Positions 48,783-57,000 of a stretch of 64,000 bases of DNA are shown here, piece by piece. The notes under the pieces are model-generated. The model did not search any database and was not told where the DNA came from. It worked only from the letters and a program-made list of their open reading frames with translations. How positions within the stretch are numbered: the stretch's first letter is position 1; each line of letters starts with the position of its first letter. The position numbers and the translations under genes were made by a program. The stretch is taken from positions 13,401,001 through 13,465,000 of the forward strand of contig NC_046683.1 in assembly GCF_009870125.1 (NCBI RefSeq). Direction: 5' to 3'. This stretch comes from Drosophila pseudoobscura (lineage: Eukaryota; Arthropoda; Insecta; Diptera; Drosophilidae).

Positions 48783-49369
48783 CTGGGGAACAGTGTTCGC
48801 CGGGGATTAAATTACCGTTATTTGTGGAGGGAGCATGGCGCATGCGCAGTTCCACCCGGAGAAGCACAAATTTCACACCACAGAAAAAAAATGAACGGAG
48901 AAAACTCGCGTCCAGGCACGCGAGGAAAAGGTGTCTGAAAAACTAGAAAACACTTCTGCGGCACAGCACGGCACGGCACAGGCGGCGGCAGGGCCATTGC
49001 CGAAGCCAGTCAAGCGGCGTCACATGCTGCCACTAGCAAATTGCTGCTGGCGCTGGTCTGCTTCTGTTTGCCCCTTCACTTAGCACCCCCGAAACGCAAC
49101 GCCAAAACGCAACGTAAACGCAAATTTTCGAATAATCACCGCTAATTAGCGCAGAAAAAAAACAGCCACATCAAAAACTAATAGGTTGTACGTGAGGCGG
49201 CGCGCGAATTCCCCTTTCGAGAGAGTCTGGGAACCGATGGATGGATGGACGGATGGATTGATGTATGAATGATCCAGTGATGATTCGATGATGGATGGCG
49301 GGAGGGGGGTAGGCACTCACCGTTGGCATGAATATGATCTGTGTTGTTTGGTTGGACATGCTGATACAT
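31527..49369 (-). CDS. sbm: SLC7-family light-chain amino acid transporter (532 aa, nine coding exons)
   Basis: Coding exons: 49369-49321, 36374-36203, 35745-35699, 34646-34545, 33591-33349, 33259-32761, 32695-32599, 31978-31660 and 31597-31527. They sum to 1599 nt with every phase consistent. Residues 1-74 are a hydrophilic cytosolic tail. The transporter starts at [16 protein letters not shown], and the substrate-binding GSGIF motif is at 90-94. About twelve hydrophobic segments follow. Cys189 in 'TECDPP' sits in the loop before TM4, where SLC7 light chains form a disulfide with the 4F2hc/CD98-type heavy chain. VNCYSV and the conserved [15 protein letters not shown] block also mark the LAT/xCT subgroup. 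Among fly SLC7 paralogues (mnd, JhI-21, gb, CG1607, sbm), linkage with mRpS25 and nmdyn-D6 suggests sobremesa. The first intron is 12.9 kb. The most distal exon was found by promoter and phase matching and is the least certain part. A shorter isoform could start at Met 36336. Confidence 0.88.
34490..34510. repeat. (GT)n microsatellite close to an sbm donor
   Basis: Ten GT units end 34 bp from the end of the sbm exon at 34545, inside the intron; a length change could affect splicing distance but not the donor itself. Confidence 0.85.
37112..37256 (-). promoter_or_regulatory. sbm: Possible proximal sbm promoter and 5' UTR exon
   Basis: A GC-richer stretch carries a TATA-like TATAGATA at 37256-37249 and then purine-rich sequence with AAACG repeats, of the sort common in Drosophila 5' UTRs. 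It ends at a good donor (GAGCG|gtgagc, exon end 37112). Splicing to the sbm exon at 36374 would give a transcript with its first in-frame Met at 36336, 36 residues into the long form. No coding potential is needed. This would be an alternative start to the 49.4-kb exon; both may be real. Confidence 0.35.
37406..37442. repeat. (CT)n tract upstream of the proximal sbm promoter
   Basis: About 18 CT units with one CG interruption, 150 bp upstream of the putative proximal start; on the sense strand this is (GA)n. Confidence 0.9.
39524..39613. repeat. 30-bp tandem repeat, three units
   Basis: Units aligned on ACTCTGAATA (39531), ACTCCGAATA (39561) and ACTCCGAAAA (39591), each followed by GCCACGC or GTCACGC, keep an exact 30-bp period. 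The array lies in the sbm first intron. Confidence 0.75.
41548..41679. promoter_or_regulatory. Cluster of Grainyhead-like sites in the sbm first intron
   Basis: Within 132 bp there are AACCAGTT (41548-41555), AACCGGTT (41639-41646), AACCGGTT (41661-41668) and AACTGGTT (41672-41679). AACCGGTT is the optimal Grainyhead/CP2 site; the other two differ by one base. The last two sit 3 bp apart. Function as an epithelial enhancer is inferred. Confidence 0.5.
43631..43689. repeat. (TATCTG)n-like tract
   Basis: Degenerate TGTATC hexamers, six to eight units, in the sbm first intron; a related AGATAC tract is at 38213-38243. Confidence 0.8.
43786..43811. repeat. (AAT)n microsatellite
   Basis: Eight AAT units, sbm first intron. 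Confidence 0.9.
44464..44513. repeat. (CA)n microsatellites
   Basis: Two CA runs split by about 20 bp in the sbm first intron. Confidence 0.85.
45413..45440. repeat. (TA)n microsatellite
   Basis: TATATA run of about 28 bp with one C, sbm first intron. Confidence 0.85.
48746..48783. repeat. (CA)n microsatellite
   Basis: CA tract with one AAA interruption in the sbm first intron, 540 bp from the distal exon. Confidence 0.9.
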
Positions 49370-49428
49370 GACTTGTCACAATGCCTCGATGTCGTCACTT
49401 TCATGTCACTTTAAACACTGCAGGAGAA

Positions 49429-49460
49429 TGAAGGCGTCCGCGTTGGGGGACGTATTTATA
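49429..49460 (-). promoter_or_regulatory. sbm: TATA plus initiator core promoter for the distal sbm first exon
   Basis: On the minus strand TATAAATA occupies 49460-49453. A perfect Drosophila initiator TCATTC has its A at 49429, exactly 31 bp from the first T of the TATA box. The first ATG (49404) comes 25 nt later, in a frame that does not match the transporter. The ATG at 49369 opens the frame that reads to the donor at 49320 and continues into the sbm exon at 36374. This is one of the few TATA-Inr pairs in the window with textbook spacing. Assignment to sbm rests on phase only. Confidence 0.6.
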
Positions 49461-49734
49461 AGGTGCCGGGCATCGGCATCTAGCGGCTCTGCCTCGCTTT
49501 GTCGCTGTCGCTGTCGGCTGTCGCTGCTGCTGCTGCTGCCTCTGCTGCTGCTGCTGCCGCTGCAGCCGGCGTTGTCGCCAGCAGCTTTTCCCCAGCTTTT
49601 CTCTGCAGAGCGCTCCTTTGCGTGGGACCAAACAGAGCTTTTGCCAGCTTAGCCGGAGAGAGGAGAGCGTCAGAGAGAGCGAGCTTGCGTGGGCATTTGG
49701 TCCGAGGGCTAGAAAAAGGGCCGGTGAGCTATCA

Positions 49735-49754
49735 AGAGAGAGAGAGAGAGAGAG
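49735..49754. repeat. (GA)n tract upstream of the distal sbm promoter
   Basis: Ten GA units about 280 bp upstream of the TATA box. Confidence 0.9.
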
Positions 49755-52660
49755 TGCATTGGGAGAGTGGATTTCAGTGAGAGCGGGTTTGGAGGGTGGC
49801 GGCGTTGGAGAGTGGGACTCGTGCGTAGCGTTACGTGACGTGACATCGTGACGTATATAGGGGGTAATATATATGTATATGTATACATATGTGCATAGTA
49901 TTATGTGTATGTGTATGTGTATGCAAGCAGCACCCGATCGGACAGATGCACTTTTCGAGCGTCTTTTCGCAATGCAATCTCGAAGAAAATCACTATACCA
50001 TTCAATTAATAAAGAAAACTTAACCATAAAAAAAAGCTATATTAATTTAATGAAAATTTTAATCATTTTCAAAGAAATTTAAAATGTTTTTGCAACAACT
50101 TTTGGGGGAAATTACCAAATTTTTAAAATTTAATTTCCACCATAATAATATCAATTTTAACAATTTTAAAGAACTTTAAACATTTGTAAAAACATTTCCA
50201 CACTTTCAAGAAAGTGCTGTAGTTTGTAAAGAAATTTCAAAAATGTTCAACAATTTATACAGAAAATTTCAACAATTACTTGAAGACTTCTACAGTCATA
50301 AGAAAAACTCACCTAAAAGAAATTGACGTTATTAATTTAAGTTTCAACATCATATATAGAAATTTCAATAATAATAATCATTAGTAGAAAATTTTAAAAT
50401 TTCAAAGTTGTTTCAACAACAATTTCCACAATTCAATGAGCGTTCAATGCGTTGTTTTAAAAGAAATATATGCTCCTTCTACTAAACTTGTCCAATGCAC
50501 CCATGAACGAGTAATTGCATTTGCCAGCCAAGTTGAATCATTTATACATATGTATATACATATATGTATATAGCTAGTATATAGTTTATATAAGCTGGTC
50601 GAGCTGGATATTAGGTTTCTTTCCAACTTTGGGTCTTTATTTATTTACTTTGCGGTTCCAGATGTTTGTTCTCAGTGCAAAGAATGGCTGGGCATTTCTT
50701 TATTTATTTACAGACTTATTGGAATTTCTATTCAGCTTGCTTTATTGCCATCTCTTGTCACTCAAAACGAATTCACATCCAATCCTTTCTTAGTGCGTGT
50801 TTAAGAAACAGAGGTTCTAGATCTGTTCGTTGGATACTACTCACCCATACTACTGAAGCCATGGAACAACCCGATATTTAAATATTTATTCAAAGAAAAC
50901 AAAGTGTTTATGCTTATTTAACGGAATTAGTAACCCAATTCTCTATCTGCCACCGAGACATAAACAAAGTGATACATTTGATAGGACTTTGTGACCGCCG
51001 CGGCGCCTTTGCTGTGTCGAACCGTCGAACTTGCCTCGAAATCCAATCGTGTTTATGCCACTGCCGAGGCAGAAGAAGAAAAATTACGCAAACAAACAAT
51101 TAACCAGAAGGAAAAATAACCCCAAGACTTTTAACTCTTCGATTGCTATAGCTCTTCTTTTTAGGGATCCTGCCCGTTGAGATACCATCTCAAGAACAAC
51201 AGATTCTCTGAAGGGAAACAGACAACATGAGAACATATTCCACACTTTACCAGGGAAGGTCCTACAATCCCATCTCGACTTCCGACTGCTCTAATACCTG
51301 AACCCAAAGCCTGAAGGATAGTTCCGATTCTGATCAAGAATGTATACTATATATATTATTATCTGCGCTACAAAGTTCTGTAATAAATATGACTATTTTC
51401 TGTAGGGTGCCGGCAATGCCTCAGGCGTGAGCAAATTATGCTGAATCTACAACATTTCAATTGTTCTCTTTGTTTAGTTTTCGTTGTGTTTTGCTTTTAT
51501 ACCCTACACTCGTAGCTTTCTGGGGTATTTCTAATAGCTTGCCAATACATTTCACAAAATTTTCGACAGAGTGCAGTCATTTTAATAACGATCTGAGATG
51601 TATTTCTGTAAGAGTTCATAGAAATATTAGCTTTCTTACAGCAATAGTTATTTTGTTTTTATAAATATTTGTATTTTATGTGAGTACTGGGCATATCATA
51701 GACGCAACAGCTTTCTTACAATAAATAAAATTAAATCGATGAATTAATTTGTATTTTTTGGATTGGTATCCCCTTTGGTGCTGTCATCTAATCCGATATT
51801 ATATCTTGTTACAGTTTTATACACATTTTAAAAGCAGTTTAGGAATCACTTCTATAGGAAAATTAATTAAATTTAATCTAGACATACTCTCGATGATCGA
51901 AATAGTCATTCAATATTTTCTAAGGAATATTCATATTCTCAGTTATATTTACCAAAAGGTTTGGTTTCTTAAAGCTCAATAAATTAGTCCTAAAAGCAAA
52001 TTATAAACGATAAAACGAAATATACAATGTGTAGAATTGATTATTGCTGTGAGTTTTGCATATCCTGGAGCATCCCCTACTTTGCATAGGGGAGCTAGCT
52101 AGGGTATCCTGTTTCTGAAGTGGCGCATGACATAATAAGCCAATTAAATATAAAACTTTTCGATCTAGCCTAAGGAATGATTTCTTGTATCAGTATCTCA
52201 TCATCGCGGTATTCAAATTACTTCTCATGCGCCCAAAATTCGTCCCAACAGATGAATCCCTTGACATGGTACTCGCCTCTGGGGCGGCGGGAATGTAGGA
52301 GCCGAATGGTTGTGAATTACGACGAAGTTGCATCATATCTATCGTTTTTGATATTCGGTTGAATATTACCAGCTAGCTAAGACCCTCAGCTCAGAACTCA
52401 TTATTTTATCCAATTATTACATCAATGTCCTACAAGACTGGTTATTTTTAAGTTCTCATCTTTATTGGATTGTTTATAAAATAAGGTTTAAGCAAAACAG
52501 GCCAACAAAAATGTCCACTAAATTAATTTCCCTACATGGTAACTACACAATACTCTACACATTTCTTACATACTAACTACATTTTCATGTAATTATAAAA
52601 GGCGACACCTGAAGGGGAAATGTGTACGTTTGAAAAATATTTGCCGGTTTTTTTTCATAT

Positions 52661-52867
52661 ATGCCCCATGGAAGCGCCAGGGTGAAAAACCTCCGTTATC
52701 CACTTTTGACATGCTGGTTTACAGATATGTTTGAAAAAATTGAGATATTGATGGCAAACGACCAGAAATTCGATGCCGATCACGAATTAGTGTTTAATGT
52801 GGCCTGGGACATGGCTCAAAGTGGCATTTCTACACGGTTTCTACATTGCTGCATTGGCACGTCCTAA
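52661..52867 (+). pseudogene. Short coding-like fragment of unknown origin
   Basis: A 68-codon frame reads MPHGSARVKNLRYP then FEKIEILMANDQKFDADHEL and VFNVAWDMAQSGISTRF. The Asp/Glu/Lys/Met-rich middle looks like real protein rather than chance translation. A tttacag before ATATG at about 52725 could be an acceptor. No partner exon was found and no family recognised. It may be a gene fragment or a small expressed protein. Confidence 0.25.
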
Positions 52868-53334
52868 AATATACTGGAAAACACTATGCGAAGATACCAT
52901 TTATACTTGAATATACCATTTTGAATGGAATTTACATTCATGAACAAACACAAGCACGAAAATTCCCATAAGAAGACATATACATACATATGTCCTGCAG
53001 AATAGACCAAACAACTTTTCGTGAAAAATTCTTGACTGGACGTCACTTAAAACTTCAAGGCCAGAGCTGCCACACTTTTAAATAAAGATTAGTAATCGAC
53101 ACAACGGCATACTTGATTGTGATGCCATATCGTGAAATAAAGATGAGTACTCGATATCATTGTTCGATAGATGACAAGGCTGCCATATAGATGTAATAAT
53201 TTCCCGCCCACCGTTAGCATTTTAAAATGAAATTTAAATGAAAATAAAACCAAACGAGTTTTTAGCACTGTACAATATCTATTTATTATGATTTTCGATT
53301 CATATTTAAGTTTAATCTGTTGTTGTGAGTCATG

Positions 53335-53547
53335 CATGCATCGAAGTAGGTTGGGTCAGGTTAGGTTGAGGCGGCTACCGGGCTCGCACGGAGCCCGTCA
53401 CACTTAGGCCGGCTTTGGCCCGTTGTGATACCGCTTAGGCTCTTCCCTTCCTGCGTTGTGAGTCTTCCTGTCAGCAATTATCCCATCCAGATGCTCTCAC
53501 AAAGTTCGCATTCTTCCTGGGACATAGCTTGGACATGCATCGAAGTA
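53335..53547 (-). mobile_element. 185-bp retroposon-like insertion with 14-bp target-site duplication
   Basis: The 14-mer CATGCATCGAAGTA occurs at 53335-53348 and again at 53534-53547, bracketing 185 bp that differ sharply from the AT-rich flanks. Read on the minus strand, the insert ends with a GGGCTC/GAGCCC stem-loop and a CCTAA-repeat tail (AACCTAACCTGACCC). A variable-length TSD, a 3' hairpin and a simple-repeat tail fit a 5'-truncated non-LTR retrotransposon or SINE-like element. No RT motif is left. The family is not identified. Confidence 0.7.
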
Positions 53548-54039
53548 ATTCTTAAATTATAAATTATTGCTTATACGTGTTCCATTCACTTGTCGAAACT
53601 TATTTTGCTCCATTAATTGTTCACAAATGCTTAGACTGGGCTGACAGGAATCTTATATCTTACCAAAAAATAATACAAATCGTATAAGGTATATAGATTA
53701 CATAGATTACATATACATATAGATACTTTCGTGTGTGTGTTGCTCGGATTGTGTTTCATAACAATTAAATAAATTAAATATTGCTAATTTGATCTTAAAC
53801 TGCTACAAAATCTGGTTTCGATCATCAAAAAAAAAAAACAATAATAGATTTGATATTCTTTCAATTTGATTACCGTTCTGCTGCGGCTGCTGGTGCTGCT
53901 CTTTCCTTTCATTTCTTAAATGTAGCTCTAGAATCTACACATGGGGAAAGGACAAGATAGGGACACAAAACAGAGATGGCTTTTAGATGGTTTATAGATG
54001 GCTTGGCTTGGCTTGGCGTGGCTTGGAAGGGATTACGGA

Positions 54040-57000
54040 TTACGCACAGGTGCGCGCTCTCCTCTGCAGACGCTTCATGCGCCGATACCAGTCCTCCTTC
54101 CATTCGATAACTATCGAGTGCGGCCCAATGCCCAGATACCCTGGTGGCGCCTCCGAATCTCGTCCCAAGATCAAATAGGATCTGCAAATTAGAAACGTTA
54201 ACAAACCGAAAACTACCTCTCTCTCTCTCTCTCTGTCTCTGTCTCTTACCTGTTTACTCTGATCTTGGGGCAGCGACACTCGAGATTCTTAATCGGTATG
54301 ATCCAGGTCATAGGACCTCGTTTTAGCATTGTATTCGGCATTCCATATGCGCCGATCCCCCCGCTGCTGCTCCCGGGACCTGATTTGGTGCGCTTGAATA
54401 CGGCCTGGATTTGCAGATCGTACCGTACCGTCTCGCTGTCGTTGGGATAGTCCGCCCCCGCCGCCTGAAACTCGTACGCGTCCACCGCCCCCACCCCCGG
54501 ATCCTGATCCATTTCGTAGTCCACGTCCGCGGGATCCATTGCGCGCCGATGCGCCTGCTCCCTGCTGGCCGCCTCGCTGCTCGTATCGCGACCAATTACT
54601 TTGGCCATTATTGCTGCAGAGGATAAGGAATATATATCGATTGTTTATCGAAATGCTATCGCTTGGTGGCAGCTATCGAGCTGCTATCGAACTCTTACCG
54701 TAGTCTCTTTTGCAGAACTTGTTGAGATTTAACCTTTTGGTGCTTACTTTGCATTTGCCGCATTCTAAAAACATATAGAGCGTATCCAAATTAGCAATGG
54801 AATGGCATATATTGATCGAATATACATATACATATACGATCCAACAATGAAATGAAGCTGAATGGGGAAAGCAATGGGGGTATCCGTGCTGTGCTGGTAA
54901 TTAATGGTGGATAGGATTCTCAATGGAGTACATAAGCATATCCCACAATTTTATTCTTTCCTTTTTTCTCCCTGAATGCACCCCTCGCCCTCGCCCTTGC
55001 CCTTGCCCTTGCCCATCGCCTTACCCCTTGCCCTTCCGTTGGAGGGGCATTGGCATTCCACTCTTGTGTGTTTACAATTTAATTGCGAAATTTATGTCTT
55101 TATGGCCAATGCCAATTAGCAGAAAACACCAGAACACATCAGCCCCAAAGACTGCTCGATCAATTTTACATTAAGTCTGCCCTGCCCCGTGCCCGCCCCA
55201 TGCCCGCCCCGTGCCCGCCCCATGCCACACCGCTTTCTGTTGTTTTGCCTTCGTGCCTCGGGGCCGACTTTTGTGGCGACTAAAATTAGCCAGAATGTTT
55301 TTGGTTTTGTTTTTGCTGCGAATTGCAATTTGCATTGCCATCGATCGATCGCAATGTCAAACGTGACACAATTGGAGGCAGGCAACTCGAACCACTTCGT
55401 GGCATACAGATGTGCATTAAATGAGGCTGAGGCAGGGTGAATCGATGGAGTCGACCGATAGATTCAATTGAAAATGGGGCTTTTCTTTGGCTATTTATGG
55501 CGTTTTGTTGGCCCGACTTTAGGGGGAATTTCCCCGTCTATGCACTTAGTGGCCAAACGATATTTATCGCCGTCATTTAAAGATCATTAGCCACGCCCCA
55601 CGAGAGAACGAAAAGCCCCAGACAGGAGGCCACTGATAATGCATTTTATGAAAGCCAAATATCAATGAAATATTTATCAGATGCGACTTAAAGATTCGGC
55701 ACTATTTAAATAGACTGCCCCTGTCTGTCAATCAGTTTTTGCCTCTCATTTTGATTGACTTTCTCACCCACACAAACCGAAAATCAGCCATAAATTTGCT
55801 CAGCATCCAATTAACATGACATTAAAATTGACCCACGACCCCCCACGGCCCGGGGCACGGCACCTCCTTCCGACTAACTTTAAATTGACTCAAACTCGAA
55901 CAGAATCTGAAATTAATTTAATAAGATTATCAAATTATAAATTCATAATTAACATTCATGCTCGCCTGCCGAATGCTGCGAGACGGGGGCAGGCCGAGGG
56001 GGAGAGGCTTCGGTTTTGGTTGCCACAACCTCTGCATCGCTCACAGTACACACACACACTGTGCGGCACATTCAATGGGAGAAGGACGAACTTTTTGCGC
56101 CGTGCCTCTCGTCTCGTCTCGCCTCGTCTATGCATGTCTATGCGTGTCCTGTGTCTGACTCTGTGTCCATTTGCCTAACTGAGTTCTTGGTTACAAGAAA
56201 ACGAACCAAACCAAAGCCAAACTTCCCCACCGACAACTTTTCCAACTTGCGCTTTTCTTTGCCGTTTGACAAATAAATTTAACAGGGGGGGGGGGGGGGG
56301 GGTCGGCCTCTTTAAACATGAACCCCCACCCGTAGCCCCCGTGTACTGTTGCTTGATTTGCATTTTCGGCATGATGGATAGCGATGGATAGTTGGTCCTT
56401 CAGCATTCTCGGTGCCACTTGATATGCGGCAATTGCAGCCTGGGGAAGCCACTGGAATCGATCCCTGTTGGGCAAGGACTCACCACCCGGGAAGTTTCCT
56501 GCAAGTTCCACTGCAAGTTCGGCTGGCTGTTGCTTTTGGCTAACTCCAGCTCTAACTACTTTCAGTTGACATTTAATTAAGGCCATTAGATGGTATAGTG
56601 TTTGGGTGTTGCACTATGGGATGCACTATATATGGAAAGAAATATGGAGAAACTACTTCGAAGAGCCCAGGGAAGCATTTTACATATCTGTTTATCTCAA
56701 ATGGAATTATTTCCCATACAATCTCAAGTGAAACTCTGGCAAAAGCTCTTCTCAAGCATAACTATTTTGGGTGCCATTTTATGGGATGCCACAATTCCAT
56801 TTATTTGTACACAGAACCCCTTCAAATCTGCTCTGATCAAAGCTTACTCAACAGCCAATCGCTTAAGCTCTGTAAATCCTTCCTCTCCCTTTGGGTCCTT
56901 TGATGACAGTGTGACTCGATTGTGATTATCGTCAATGCTGCATTTTCTGCGGCTGCTTAACCGTTCAGTCAATTTGTCATTGTACCCAATCCACTCCCTC

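Larger units (their letters stand above)
37260..49320 (-). other. sbm: Large sbm first intron (upstream part)
   Basis: About 12 kb without protein-like frames. It holds the Grainyhead-like cluster, a 30-bp tandem array, many microsatellites and a TATCGATA near 40677. Likely regulatory. Confidence 0.5.
49461..54039. other. Intergenic region between the distal sbm promoter and the netrin 3' end
   Basis: Bases 50080-50440 are low-complexity and AT-rich, made of AATTTCAACAATT-like words. Further on are the coding-like fragment at 52.66 kb, repeated words (AAATAAAGAT.AGTA.TCGA at about 53083 and 53138) and the retroposon insertion. The netrin 3' UTR should begin at 54039. Confidence 0.5.

Noticed and set aside
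49321..49404. Main sbm start at ATG 49404
   Set aside because: Its frame joins the exon at 36374 out of phase with the transporter and reaches a stop in the next exon.
49401..50027. 208-codon minus-strand frame upstream of the distal sbm exon
   Set aside because: Low-complexity Gln/Ser/Leu runs from CAG and GA repeats; it overlaps the TATA promoter.
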